Part shown: positions 51,749-60,786 of the stretch, piece by piece
Layout: every line of letters starts with the position of its first letter
How positions within the stretch are numbered: position 1 is the stretch's first letter
Assembly (NCBI GenBank): GCA_964613385.1
Contig: CAZTGZ010000011.1
Span: 15,384 to 79,383 of the forward strand
Length of the DNA stretch: 64,000 nt
Direction of reading: 5' to 3'
Source of the DNA: CAZTGZ01 sp964613385
GTDB lineage: Bacteria; Bacteroidota; Bacteroidia; NS11-12g; UBA9320
The notes under the pieces: model-generated
What the model was told of the DNA's origin: nothing
The model's database searches: none
What the model saw: only the letters and a program-made list of their open reading frames with translations
Made by a program: the position numbers and the translations under genes

Positions 51749-52896
51749 GGTTTAAATTTGTCATCATTTTATCGCTTTTTCGGTTTTCTGTCTTTGGTCA
51801 AACGTACAGTCCCAATGTACAGAATTTAGCCAATTCAGCTGATCAGGTTATTCAACATCTCAAGAAATTTGAATCGTTGGGTGTGAAAGAAACGGGTACA
51901 CCTGACTTGCTCAAAACCCGCGACTGGCTGCTCGAAAAATACCGCTCAATGGGTTATTTGCCTTATCTCGACAGTTTTGAGCACAACGGACGCAAACTCT
52001 ATAATGTAATAGCCTCTCAAAGTGGAAGTTCTTCTAAATACATAATCGTTTGCGGCCACTACGATACCCGCACAGGTCCCGGAGCCAATGACAATGGAAG
52101 CGGAGTTTCTGTGATATTGGAGATGGCCAGATTGTTAGTGAATCAATCCTCACAAATTGGGGTTAAATACATCCATTTTAGCGGAGAAGAAGACGGTTTG
52201 CTTGGTAGTAAACATTATGTCGAACAAATGAAAATTCCTACTGATAGTCAATTACTTATGGTTTTAAATTTAGACCAATTAGGAGGCAGCAAAGGAAGTA
52301 ATGAAAATTTAAAGATTAAAACCGAATACGATCAAAATCCTTTCCCATCTGCGAATGATAGTGCCAGCCTGGCCATAACGAAGTTTATTGGCAATTGTCT
52401 TAAATTATATTCCAATCTGGAACCCGTTCTGGACCGCGCCTACAGTTCAGATTATATTCCTTTTGAGAATAAGGGTTATGTCATAACCGGACTTTATCAA
52501 TACAGTCATTATCCTCAATATCACTCAGAAAATGACCTAATTATTCACATGGATACGTTGGCCTTGATGGAAATTGCGAAGGGAAGTGTAGCAGCGCTGG
52601 CACATCTCTTAGAAACTGACATGGTATCCGTCGAAAAACATGAAACTACCGGCGAAATCCTCATTTATCCCAATTTTATCCAGGACAATCAGGTTCATGT
52701 ACATGTCTCAAATGCTCATTTGCCTGCGACCATCTATGTTTATGATGCGTTTGGAAGAAATATCCTGAAAGAGGAAATCAATGTGAATCAAACCCGGTTT
52801 TCATTGCCCCAAGTGGCCGGTTACTATGTGGTTTATATAAAAACTCCGTTCAATATACGTCATCAAAAAATTTTCAACAGCAGCGGTTTTGAATAA
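51745..52896 (+). CDS. M28 family zinc aminopeptidase with T9SS-type C-terminal domain
   Basis: A 383-residue exported metallopeptidase. The start is GTG (51745-51747) overlapping the tsaE stop, giving a signal peptide MRFKFVIILSLFRFSVFG. Zinc and catalytic residues of M28 are visible: His105 and Asp107 in GHYDT, Asp116 in GANDNGSG, Glu148-Glu149 in FSGEED, and later NLDQLGG and QYHSENDLI. The last 80 residues lack a strong YPNP motif but end with VYDAFGRN and VAGYYVVYIKT, as T9SS type A domains do; it may be surface-attached. Substrate specificity is not known. Confidence 0.83.
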   Translation: MRFKFVIILSLFRFSVFGQTYSPNVQNLANSADQVIQHLKKFESLGVKETGTPDLLKTRDWLLEKYRSMGYLPYLDSFEHNGRKLYNVIASQSGSSSKYIIVCGHYDTRTGPGANDNGSGVSVILEMARLLVNQSSQIGVKYIHFSGEEDGLLGSKHYVEQMKIPTDSQLLMVLNLDQLGGSKGSNENLKIKTEYDQNPFPSANDSASLAITKFIGNCLKLYSNLEPVLDRAYSSDYIPFENKGYVITGLYQYSHYPQYHSENDLIIHMDTLALMEIAKGSVAALAHLLETDMVSVEKHETTGEILIYPNFIQDNQVHVHVSNAHLPATIYVYDAFGRNILKEEINVNQTRFSLPQVAGYYVVYIKTPFNIRHQKIFNSSGFE

Positions 52897-52938
52897 GGCA
52901 GGAGAAAATTGCACTTTTGCAGCCCGAGCCAGTAAAAT

Positions 52939-54300
52939 ATGAAATTGTCATTTTGGGGAGCTTCCGGCCAGGTAACCGGTAGTATGTATCAGATAATATC
53001 TGAAACGGGTTATCAGATATTAGTCGATTGCGGGCTTTCCTATGAAAAACATCAGGACTTTTCTGAAAACCAGAACCTTCCATTCGACGCATCAGCTATC
53101 GACGCAGTAATCATTACGCATGCTCATATCGATCATACCGGAAATTTACCTACGCTGGTTAAGGCCGGATTTAAAGGAAATATTTTTTGTACGCCACCAA
53201 CCCTCGAACTGATGGAAGCTCTGCTCGATGATTCAGCTTCCATTCAAGGTAAGTCTAAAAAGAAAAACCAAAAAAGGCTTTATGGTTACAAGGAAGTTAA
53301 AGATGTAATTGACAAATGTATAACGCTGCCATTTCATCATCCATTTAATCTTTCAGAAGAAATATCATTCGAATATTATCCGGCCGGACATATACTGGGA
53401 GCCGCATCTGTAGTATTTGAAATTACCAAAAAAAAGCCCATAAGAATCGGATTTACAGGCGATCTCGGTCCGGACCATGCTTCTCTGATTCCTGCACCGG
53501 AACCTATGAAAAACCTCGATTATCTGGTTTGTGAATCTACCTATGGCAGCAGACTGCATCGTGATACGAATCCTGGTGAAATACTCCTCAAGGAAATTAA
53601 TCAGGTTTGTGTGCAGCAAGGTGGCAGACTCATTATTCCGGCATTCAGTGTCGGACGCACTCAATCTATCCTTTTTGAATTGAACAAATTGTTCAGGAAG
53701 GGCCTGTTACCAAAGAATATTCTGATAATGAATGATAGCCCTTTGGCTATTTCTTCCAGTAAAATTCATCTGGAATATCTCGAATATCTGAACGAAAGTG
53801 CACAATCTTTTTTTACAGAATTCAACTCATTGCTTGAATTCAAACAGTTATATACGCTGGAGGATGATGACGACCAGGAATTGCCGGCGTATGCCTCCAT
53901 TCTTATTAGCAGCGCAGGCATGCTCGAAGGGGGAAGAATCAGAGAACACGTTTTACATCACATACATCATCCATCCCATAAAATTTTTATGGCAGGATTT
54001 TGTGCCCCCGGAACTTTAGGATACGATATATTGAATCACAAAGGCGGGGTTAAAATATTCAATAAACACCGGGATGTTTATTGTCAGGTCGGAAGTACGG
54101 ATGTATTCAGTGCTCATCCGGATTCGACAGGACTGATGCAATACGTTCAGAAAGTGAATGAAACATCAGATTTAATAAAGATTTTTCTCACCCATGGCGA
54201 TGGTGCAAGCCTAATGGAATTCAAATCTAAACTGGAAAATTACGGGTTTGCCAATGTTGAAATTCCTGCAAAAGGCGACAAATATTTATTAAACGTTTGA
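52939..54300 (+). CDS. Metallo-beta-lactamase / beta-CASP ribonuclease-like hydrolase
   Basis: A 453-residue protein with an MBL fold and a beta-CASP insertion. The zinc motif HAHIDHTG has His61, His63, Asp65 and His66; further motifs are AGHILGAASVVFEI, FTGDLGPD, PAFSVGRTQ, SSAGMLEGGRI and FLTHGDGASL, which match the CPSF73/YSH1 or RNase J-like group, most similar to the archaeal-type MBL RNA hydrolases. RNA cleavage activity is inferred, not shown. It is 42 bases downstream of the M28 gene and ends 10 bases before the gyrA -7 element. Confidence 0.88.
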   Translation: MKLSFWGASGQVTGSMYQIISETGYQILVDCGLSYEKHQDFSENQNLPFDASAIDAVIITHAHIDHTGNLPTLVKAGFKGNIFCTPPTLELMEALLDDSASIQGKSKKKNQKRLYGYKEVKDVIDKCITLPFHHPFNLSEEISFEYYPAGHILGAASVVFEITKKKPIRIGFTGDLGPDHASLIPAPEPMKNLDYLVCESTYGSRLHRDTNPGEILLKEINQVCVQQGGRLIIPAFSVGRTQSILFELNKLFRKGLLPKNILIMNDSPLAISSSKIHLEYLEYLNESAQSFFTEFNSLLEFKQLYTLEDDDDQELPAYASILISSAGMLEGGRIREHVLHHIHHPSHKIFMAGFCAPGTLGYDILNHKGGVKIFNKHRDVYCQVGSTDVFSAHPDSTGLMQYVQKVNETSDLIKIFLTHGDGASLMEFKSKLENYGFANVEIPAKGDKYLLNV

Positions 54301-54309
54301 ACAACGGGT

Positions 54310-54317
54310 TATCTTTG
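54310..54317 (+). promoter_or_regulatory. -7 element for gyrA
   Basis: TATCTTTG matches TAnnTTTG; it lies 97 bases upstream of the gyrA ATG and immediately after the preceding stop codon. The leader of about 90 bases has no recognisable riboswitch. Confidence 0.5.
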
Positions 54318-54414
54318 TAAAAATGTCAAAAACTTGTTGGTATCTCAAGTCCAAATTACCGTGTAGGTAGTCTGTCAGATAGTAGTTTTACGCGGTTAAT
54401 TCAATGAATAATAA

Positions 54415-56958
54415 ATGGAAAACAAAGAGGAGAAAATAATTCCTATAAATATTGAGGATGAAATGAAGACCGCCTACATCGATTATTCGATGTCGGTAAT
54501 TGTTTCACGGGCACTTCCGGATGTGCGGGATGGTTTAAAACCGGTACACAGACGCGTACTTTATGGAATGACCGAGCTGGGTTTGGCGAGCAACCGGGCT
54601 TATAAAAAGAGTGCGAGAATCGTAGGGGAGGTTCTTGGGAAATACCACCCGCATGGTGATAGTTCTGTTTATGATGCTATGGTGCGTTTGGCCCAGGAAT
54701 GGAGCGTTCGATATCCGATGGTGGATGGTCAGGGTAACTTTGGATCCATAGATGGTGATCCTCCTGCGGCCATGCGTTATACAGAAGCACGTTTGAGAAA
54801 ACTGGCTGAAGAAATGATGACGGATATTGACAAAGAAACCGTCGATTTTACGCCAAACTTTGATGATTCCTTGTCAGAACCGTCGGTTATGCCGGCTAAA
54901 ATACCGAACCTGTTGGTCAATGGAGCTTCCGGAATTGCGGTGGGAATGGCAACCAATATGGCTCCACATAACCTCACTGAAGCTATCGACGGAATCATAG
55001 CCTATATTGACGATCGGGATATTACCATTTCAGGCTTAATGCAATATGTGAAAGCCCCTGATTTTCCTACAGGAGGTATCATTTATGGTTACGAAGGGGT
55101 TAAAGACGCATTTGAAACAGGCAGAGGCCGGATTATCATGCGCGGCAAGGCCACCATTGAGACGCAAACCAATGGACGTGATCAAATCATTGTAACCGAA
55201 GTTCCATATCAGGTAACACCTTCTCAAATTATCGTGAAGACGGTAGACCTGATTAATGAAAAGGTAATTGAAGGTATATCTGAATTACGGGATGAAAGCG
55301 GTAGGGAAGGATTGCGCATCGTATTCGATCTAAAAAGAGATGCCATACCAAATATCGTCCTAAACCAACTGTATAAGTTCACACCGTTACAGACCTCATT
55401 CTCAGTCAATAACATTGCCCTTGTAAAAGGAAGACCGGAATTGCTGAACTTGAAAGGGCTCATTACGCACTTTGTGGATCATAGACATGAGGTAGTCGTG
55501 CGCAGAGCCACTTATGAACTGAAGGAGGCAAGAAAGAAGGCACATGTGCTTGAAGGACTGCTGGTGGCCTTGGATCATCTCGACGAAGTAATTCAACTCA
55601 TCCGCAAAAGTGCGAATGGAGACGAAGCCAGAAGTGGTTTGATGGAGAAATACGGTTTATCAGAAATTCAGGCAAAAGCCATTCTCGATATGAGATTGCA
55701 GCGCTTAACCGGCCTGGAAAGAGATAAAATTCGGGAAGAGCACAAGCAAATCATGGAAACCATTGAGCATTTGGAAAAAGTGCTTTCCAATGAAGAGATG
55801 AGAATGGATATCATCAAAACAGAACTTCTGGAAATTAAGGAAAAATATGGTGATGCCAGAAGAACCAGTATTGAATTTGATAGCAGCGATATAAACATTG
55901 AAGACCTGATTCCCAATGATGAGGTAATCGTAACCATATCGAATCTTGGATATATCAAAAGAACCCTTTTATCTGAATATAAAAGCCAAAATCGGGGTGG
56001 TATTGGCAACCGTGGGGTTGCGCATCGAGAAGAAGATTTCACTGAACATATGTTCATGGCTTCTAATCACAACTACCTTTTATTCTTTACGGATCATGGC
56101 CGATGCTATTGGATGAAAGTTTATGAGATTCCGGAAGGATCAAAAGCCAGCAAAGGCCGAGCCATTCAAAATCTGATCAATATGCCTAAAGAAGATACCA
56201 TTAAGGCATATATAAACATCGCAAACCTGAAAGATGAAGATTATATTCACAATAATTTTGTGATTATGTGCACCCGAAATGGTATCATTAAGAAAACAAC
56301 CGTTGAAGCCTACAGCAGGCCCAGAGCCAATGGTATTAATGCGATAAATATTCGGGAAGGAGATGAACTTATCGAGGCAAAATTGACCACCGGAAGCATG
56401 GAGGTTATTTTAGCTAAAAAGAGCGGAAAAGCCATAAGATTCAATGAGAGTAAGGTGAGGCCTATGGGTAGAAATGCCAGTGGCGTTACCGGAGTAAAAC
56501 TGGAGAATAAAGATGATAAAGTGGTCGGAATGATTTGTGTGAATCCGGAAGGTGATGGAAATACCATTTTGGTGGTTTCCGAAAAGGGATACGGAAAACG
56601 CACTGATTTAGACGATTACAGGATTACCGGTAGGGGAGGAAAAGGAGTAAAGACACTGAATATCACCGACAAAACAGGCAATTTGGTGGCCATCAAAGAT
56701 GTTACCGACATGGATAATCTGATGATCATCAACAAATCCGGAATTACGATCAGAATGGCAGTTGAAGATTTGAGGGTGATGGGAAGAGCTACTCAAGGCG
56801 TGCGTTTGGTGAAGCTAAGAGAAGGAGATGATATTGCCTCTGTAGCCAAAGTAAGTAAAGAAGAAGATGAAGATTTGGATCAAGTTGAAAATATGGACAA
56901 CAGCGATCAAATGGAAGGTGATGCTCAAATTGGCACAGATTCTGAAATAGTCGAGTAA
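54415..56958 (+). CDS. gyrA: DNA gyrase subunit A
   Basis: An 847-residue topoisomerase II subunit. The catalytic Tyr122 (MRYTEA) and the quinolone region with Ser83 and Asp87 (GDSSVYD) are in the E. coli positions, so no classical resistance substitution is present. The C-terminal domain starts with the GyrA-box region QNRGGIG, a variant of QRRGGRG. A highly acidic tail of about 35 residues (EEDEDLDQVENMDNSD) follows. The subunit acts with GyrB to introduce negative supercoils. The TPR gene follows after 18 bases and may share its transcript. Confidence 0.97.
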   Translation: MENKEEKIIPINIEDEMKTAYIDYSMSVIVSRALPDVRDGLKPVHRRVLYGMTELGLASNRAYKKSARIVGEVLGKYHPHGDSSVYDAMVRLAQEWSVRYPMVDGQGNFGSIDGDPPAAMRYTEARLRKLAEEMMTDIDKETVDFTPNFDDSLSEPSVMPAKIPNLLVNGASGIAVGMATNMAPHNLTEAIDGIIAYIDDRDITISGLMQYVKAPDFPTGGIIYGYEGVKDAFETGRGRIIMRGKATIETQTNGRDQIIVTEVPYQVTPSQIIVKTVDLINEKVIEGISELRDESGREGLRIVFDLKRDAIPNIVLNQLYKFTPLQTSFSVNNIALVKGRPELLNLKGLITHFVDHRHEVVVRRATYELKEARKKAHVLEGLLVALDHLDEVIQLIRKSANGDEARSGLMEKYGLSEIQAKAILDMRLQRLTGLERDKIREEHKQIMETIEHLEKVLSNEEMRMDIIKTELLEIKEKYGDARRTSIEFDSSDINIEDLIPNDEVIVTISNLGYIKRTLLSEYKSQNRGGIGNRGVAHREEDFTEHMFMASNHNYLLFFTDHGRCYWMKVYEIPEGSKASKGRAIQNLINMPKEDTIKAYINIANLKDEDYIHNNFVIMCTRNGIIKKTTVEAYSRPRANGINAINIREGDELIEAKLTTGSMEVILAKKSGKAIRFNESKVRPMGRNASGVTGVKLENKDDKVVGMICVNPEGDGNTILVVSEKGYGKRTDLDDYRITGRGGKGVKTLNITDKTGNLVAIKDVTDMDNLMIINKSGITIRMAVEDLRVMGRATQGVRLVKLREGDDIASVAKVSKEEDEDLDQVENMDNSDQMEGDAQIGTDSEIVE

Positions 56959-56976
56959 AACAAAATGTTTATAACC

Positions 56977-58176
56977 ATGAAAATTAAACTATCTATCCTG
57001 ATTGCGTTCTTGGGTTTGGGAGCATTCAGCTTTGGCCAGAGTTTCAAAGTAGAATCTGTTAGAATGATTCTGGAAGATCCTGATCCGTCTGTAGTGAAAA
57101 ATTACAGGCAATGTGTGGCAGATATGGAAGAAGCCAAGGAACATCCTAAAACCAGTGCAGATGCTAAAACGTGGTATTACAGAGGATTAACATACTATCT
57201 GATTTTCGCCGGCAACGATGAAGCCTTAAAGAAGGAATATCCCAAAGCTGTATATACCGCTACGGAATCCTTCTATAAGTCTATGGAATTAGACGTAAAG
57301 AACAAATATCTGGAAAACAACAAGTTCTATTTATTAAACTGTGCCATCGGATTGTATAACGAAGGCGTGAATGCCTATAAAGAGCAGAACTTTAAAAAGG
57401 CCATTAATGACTACGAAATGGTTGCAAAAATTATACAGTATGATGCGGCTGGCGAATTGAAACGCAAAAATGTAACCGTAGAATCAATGTATCAGTTTTC
57501 TTATTATGCAGCACAAGCCGATCAGGATTACAAAACAGCCAAGGCATATATTCAAAAATTGATTGATTTAAATTTTAATGATGCCAAAATATATGCGGAC
57601 ATGGCGAACATCCATTTACTTGAAAAGGATACAGCTGGTGCATTAAAATACATAGAAGAAGGCAAACAAGTAAAGGAGAACGATAAGAATCTGATGAATA
57701 TGGAATTAGATATTTATCTTAAACAGGGTCGTTCTAATGAATTAATTGCCAAATTGGACAAAGCCATTGAAGAGGATCCTGAAAATAAGGTTTATTATTT
57801 TGCCAGAGCTGTGAGTTATGAAGGGATGAAAAACTCAGAAAAGGCAGAAGCTGATTACAAAAAAGCGGTAGAACTCGACAACTCATACTATGATGCTTAT
57901 TATAACCTCGGTGTTATCTACATCAATAAATGCAATCCAATCATAGAGAAACTTGACAAAGCAAAGACTGCTAAAGAAATTGATCCATTAGAAGCGGAAA
58001 TTGATAGAAACTATCAAACAGCGATATCATACTTTGAAAAGGCATTTGAGAATCCCGGTATGTCGGATCCGGAAAAAATGGAGCTTGCAGACACCATGAA
58101 GAAGATTTACGCGCGTTTAAACAATGTGGAGAAGGTAACTGAAATGAAGAACATCATAGATTCATTGAAGAAGTAA
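56977..58176 (+). CDS. Exported tetratricopeptide-repeat protein
   Basis: A 399-residue protein with a signal peptide (MKIKLSILIAFLGLGAFSFGQ, start at the second ATG; the first, at 56965, is possible). The mature part is helical, with four to six TPR units, for example YNEGVNAYKEQNFKKAINDYE, ADMANIHLLEKDTAGALKYIE, FARAVSYEGMKNSEKAEADYK and YYNLGVIYINK (each given in part). TPR solenoids mediate protein-protein binding. It would act in the periplasm or outer membrane. A hairpin follows the stop. No more specific role can be assigned. Confidence 0.86.
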   Translation: MKIKLSILIAFLGLGAFSFGQSFKVESVRMILEDPDPSVVKNYRQCVADMEEAKEHPKTSADAKTWYYRGLTYYLIFAGNDEALKKEYPKAVYTATESFYKSMELDVKNKYLENNKFYLLNCAIGLYNEGVNAYKEQNFKKAINDYEMVAKIIQYDAAGELKRKNVTVESMYQFSYYAAQADQDYKTAKAYIQKLIDLNFNDAKIYADMANIHLLEKDTAGALKYIEEGKQVKENDKNLMNMELDIYLKQGRSNELIAKLDKAIEEDPENKVYYFARAVSYEGMKNSEKAEADYKKAVELDNSYYDAYYNLGVIYINKCNPIIEKLDKAKTAKEIDPLEAEIDRNYQTAISYFEKAFENPGMSDPEKMELADTMKKIYARLNNVEKVTEMKNIIDSLKK

Positions 58177-58186
58177 TATTCAGAGG

Positions 58187-58205
58187 AAGGGACCACGGTC
58201 CCTTT
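58187..58205 (+). terminator. Hairpin terminator after the TPR gene
   Basis: AAGGGAC at 58187-58193 pairs with GTCCCTT at 58198-58204 around CACG, 11 bases after the stop. The following T run is interrupted (TTTACTCTTTAC), so termination strength may be moderate. Confidence 0.55.
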
Positions 58206-58446
58206 ACTCTTTACATTATAATTTAACATAATATTAATTATACAACAAGTAACCAACAATTACAATCACAATGCTTATGGCTGTTGATTGTCTGCAAGCA
58301 AAGCCATTCAACGATGATTTGTATAAATCCCATATATCGATATTCATAATTATTTTTCTTTTTTTCAAACACAAAAAAAAATGATAATTCTCATGTCATT
58401 TTAAGAACATTTTACATGAATAATCTGTTAAAGAAAAAAGAGTGCA

Positions 58447-58454
58447 TAAATTTG
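58447..58454 (+). promoter_or_regulatory. -7 element for the XRE regulator gene
   Basis: TAAATTTG matches TAnnTTTG and is 34 bases upstream of the ATG at 58489, giving a leader of about 30 bases. Confidence 0.5.
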
Positions 58455-58488
58455 CACAGTAAATATTTAATCAGAATTATTTAAAATC

Positions 58489-58818
58489 ATGAATTACGAC
58501 AAAATCAAACTGCTGGCGAAAAAACAAAAAGTAAAAGTAAAGGAATTGGCGAAAACTGTTGACATCTCAGAGGTAGGTCTGTATCAAATGATCAGAAACC
58601 AATCGATGAAGGTTGAAACATTAGAGAAAATAAGCACTGCGCTCAACGTTTCTCCTGTTACTTTCTTCGACGACAACGTTGAAGGTATCATGGCGAATGA
58701 AGACAGATCTGCTTCATCTGCAGAAAAAATCATTTATCTCGAACGCATTGTAGACCTTCAGTCTGAAACCATTCGTCTACTTCGCGAACAATTAGACGCA
58801 TGTCGCCAGTCGAATTAA
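58489..58818 (+). CDS. Small XRE-type helix-turn-helix regulator
   Basis: A 109-residue protein. Residues 5-60 form a Cro/CI-type HTH (VKVKELAKTVDISEVGLYQM, then KVETLEKISTALNVSP). A C-terminal helix with heptads (IIYLERIVDLQSETIRLLREQL) suggests a coiled-coil dimer. Such proteins bind operators or interact with other proteins. No operator is visible near it. It lies alone in a large spacer and converges on the aldehyde dehydrogenase gene across a strong bidirectional hairpin. Target unknown; an operator within 58400-58488 would imply autoregulation. Confidence 0.88.
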   Translation: MNYDKIKLLAKKQKVKVKELAKTVDISEVGLYQMIRNQSMKVETLEKISTALNVSPVTFFDDNVEGIMANEDRSASSAEKIIYLERIVDLQSETIRLLREQLDACRQSN

Positions 58819-58832
58819 TCAAACTTGCTTAG

Positions 58833-58877
58833 GCATAAAAAAACTGTCAGCGTCTAATTCTGACAGTTTTTTTATGC
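58833..58877. terminator. Bidirectional terminator, perfect 18-bp stem
   Basis: The 18-base arm at 58833-58850 is an exact reverse complement of 58860-58877, with a 9-base loop; the stem holds an A7/T7 tract and CTGTCAG. The stop codon of the minus-strand aldehyde dehydrogenase (58847-58849) lies inside the left arm, and its last codons form the loop. It ends transcription of both convergent genes. Confidence 0.9.
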
Positions 58878-60238
58878 GTAAATGAAAATAAGCCATCAAC
58901 TCCTAACTCAGCCCCATATCCGGATTCTTTAATTCCTCCAAAAGGAATTTCAGGATAACTTTTTACAAAATCATTCAAGGCAATATTCCCTTCTCCAAAT
59001 GCCTGCCAGTTATCTTGCAACCAGGCTTCTTCTTTCATAAAAATGCTAACACCCAAACCATAGTCGCTGGCATTCGACATTTCGATGGCTTCTTCCAGAT
59101 TCGTAAATGAATAAACCAACAATACAGGACCAAAAATCTCGTCTTTAAATAGTTGTTGGTCATTCATATAGATGCCCGGACTAAATATATTCTCAGTCCT
59201 AATCGGCTCCAGGACGCTTTTATAACCCAAATTTTCAAGGCACTTGATTTGAAATGATAAATTATCAGCCAAATCAACTCGCGCCAAAGGACCAATATCT
59301 ACACCGGCACTTGGGTCTCCTACTTTCAATTCAATGGCTGCTTGAATCAATTTCTCCAGACAAGTATCCCAAATACTCCGGTGAATGAACACACGTTTGG
59401 TAGCAAGGCAGCTTTGACCACTGTTTTGAAATCGTGATTTCACCAGGGCTTGTATGGCTTGAGATATATCTCCACTTTCATCAATAATCATTGCATTGCT
59501 TCCACCTAATTCCAATACCTGAGGTTTAATCTGCATGGCGCTGTGTGAAGCAACCAACCTGCCGGTCCTTGTACTACCGGTAAAGGTTACCCCTGCCACC
59601 AAAGGATGCTCAATGAGTTTCAGCACAAGGGGATCCGGGATTCGCAAGGAGGCGAACACCGAATTTGGCTCAAACACATTTTCAAACATTTCTTCAATTA
59701 TGCCCGCAGTGCCTGAAACATTGGGTGCATGCTTTAATACGAATACATTTCCTGATAGTATTGCCGGAATGGCGGCGCGAAATACTTGCCAAACCGGATA
59801 ATTCCAAGGCATTATGCCCAGAATTGTTCCTATGGGCTCATTGTAAACTTTGGTTTCACAACCATCAGATGTTTGAATGGTTTGTGGCTCAAACACATCT
59901 TTTAATGATGCATAATACTGTAATAGTTGCTTGCACTTATGTATTTCAGCCCTACTTTCTGCCAATGGCTTTCCCATTTCAGAAGTTACCATTTCCGCTA
60001 ATTCAATGGCAACTTGAGTTAAAACAGAATTCAACGCAAAAAGAAAGGCCTGTCTTTCCTTAAATGTTTTCTGTTTCCATACTTTCCAATAGGAATTCAA
60101 ATTTTTCAATATCAGGTCTATTTCTTCTGAATGATGACTTTCATATCTACCTATTATTTCAGAATTATACGGATTAACGGAAACAAGGAGTTCCTTCCCT
60201 ACTTTGTTATCGTTGCTTACACGTTTATTCGACGCCAT
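58847..60238 (-). CDS. NAD(P)-dependent aldehyde dehydrogenase, succinate-semialdehyde dehydrogenase-like
   Basis: A 463-residue ALDH-superfamily enzyme. The active site is complete: Asn145 in MPWNYP, Glu243 in LELGGSNA and Cys277 in NSGQSCLAT. It is close to the short succinate-semialdehyde dehydrogenase group, so oxidation of succinate semialdehyde or a related aldehyde is plausible; the substrate is not fixed by context. The first 15 residues are unusual, but the only later Met is far inside (Met83). Its stop is inside the terminator stem. Divergent from the small 102-residue gene. Confidence 0.88.
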   Translation of the reverse strand: MASNKRVSNDNKVGKELLVSVNPYNSEIIGRYESHHSEEIDLILKNLNSYWKVWKQKTFKERQAFLFALNSVLTQVAIELAEMVTSEMGKPLAESRAEIHKCKQLLQYYASLKDVFEPQTIQTSDGCETKVYNEPIGTILGIMPWNYPVWQVFRAAIPAILSGNVFVLKHAPNVSGTAGIIEEMFENVFEPNSVFASLRIPDPLVLKLIEHPLVAGVTFTGSTRTGRLVASHSAMQIKPQVLELGGSNAMIIDESGDISQAIQALVKSRFQNSGQSCLATKRVFIHRSIWDTCLEKLIQAAIELKVGDPSAGVDIGPLARVDLADNLSFQIKCLENLGYKSVLEPIRTENIFSPGIYMNDQQLFKDEIFGPVLLVYSFTNLEEAIEMSNASDYGLGVSIFMKEEAWLQDNWQAFGEGNIALNDFVKSYPEIPFGGIKESGYGAELGVDGLFSFTHKKTVRIRR

Positions 60239-60293
60239 TATTCATGCATTAAAATATTTACATCAATTCCTCCTTCAAATTAAATAAATAAGC

Positions 60294-60301
60294 TATCTTT
60301 G
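60294..60301 (+). promoter_or_regulatory. -7 element for the 102-residue gene
   Basis: TATCTTTG matches TAnnTTTG, 17 bases before the ATG, giving a leader of about 12 bases. Confidence 0.5.
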
Positions 60302-60318
60302 CGGAAATTTTTATTGAA

Positions 60319-60627
60319 ATGGCTGTTACAAGACTTAAGAGAAAAGAGAGAAGAAATAAAACCACTGCACGTGTACGCGTTGAAAATATCAAAAGATTTA
60401 AAAGCCGTACTTACGTAAAATCTCCGTACGAATCGGAAAGTGGTATCGTATTGGAAAGTGCTGATTTTTCTGCTTCCGCTGCCTCAACAACTGCGACTGA
60501 AGTTGAAGTTGCTGTTGAATCACCTGCCATTACTGAATCCGTGGATAGCGCTGCAGAAACGACAGGAACTGCGCAAGTTGAATCTACCGAAGCCGCTGAG
60601 TCCGGTTCAGAAAACACCGAAGAATAA
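60319..60627 (+). CDS. Small protein with basic N-terminus and acidic Ser/Thr/Ala/Glu tail
   Basis: A 102-residue protein of strongly two-part composition. Residues 1-38 are very basic (RLKRKERRNKTTARVRVENI), as in nucleic-acid-binding peptides; residues 45-102 are made almost only of Ser, Thr, Ala, Val and Glu and are probably disordered. I do not recognise a named family, although short proteins with a similar basic start are seen in Bacteroidota. It has its own promoter and a strong terminator. A role with ribosomes or nucleoid is only a guess. Confidence 0.7.
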   Translation: MAVTRLKRKERRNKTTARVRVENIKRFKSRTYVKSPYESESGIVLESADFSASAASTTATEVEVAVESPAITESVDSAAETTGTAQVESTEAAESGSENTEE

Positions 60628-60642
60628 TCATTGCAACCGAAT

Positions 60643-60677
60643 AAAAAAAAACTCCGGAATTCCCGGAGTTTTTTTTT
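60643..60677. terminator. Rho-independent terminator
   Basis: A9-CTCCGG at 60643-60657 pairs perfectly with CCGGAG-T9 at 60663-60677 around a 5-base loop, 15 bases after the stop of the 102-residue gene. In the other direction it follows the tRNA-Leu gene by one base. Confidence 0.9.
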
Positions 60678-60678
60678 G

Positions 60679-60760
60679 TGCCCAGAACAGGACTTGAACC
60701 TGCACGACCGAAGTCACTACCCCCTCAAAGTAGCGTGTCTACCAGTTTCACCACCTGGGC
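60679..60760 (-). tRNA. tRNA-Leu (anticodon GAG)
   Basis: An 82-base class II tRNA on the minus strand with the expected long variable arm (GTGACTTCGGTCGTG region). Acceptor arm GCCCAGG pairs with TCTGGGC (one G-T), the anticodon loop is TTGAGGG with anticodon GAG, and the T loop is GGTTCAAGTCC. Reads CUU/CUC. CCA is not encoded. It lies between the terminator and prfB. Confidence 0.95.
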
Positions 60761-60786
60761 TTAAAAGGAGTGCGAAGGTAATATTT

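Larger units (their letters stand above)
58177..58488. other. 312-base intergenic region, AT-rich
   Basis: Contains a hairpin terminator at 58187-58205 and a promoter element at 58447-58454. The centre is AT-rich with runs of T and A and has no conserved RNA that I recognise. A 37-codon ORF at 58271-58384 is probably chance. Confidence 0.8.

Noticed and set aside
58271..58384. 37-codon ORF in the spacer before the XRE gene
   Set aside because: Low-complexity, AT-driven hydrophobic end and lysine run; no promoter or conserved feature supports it.
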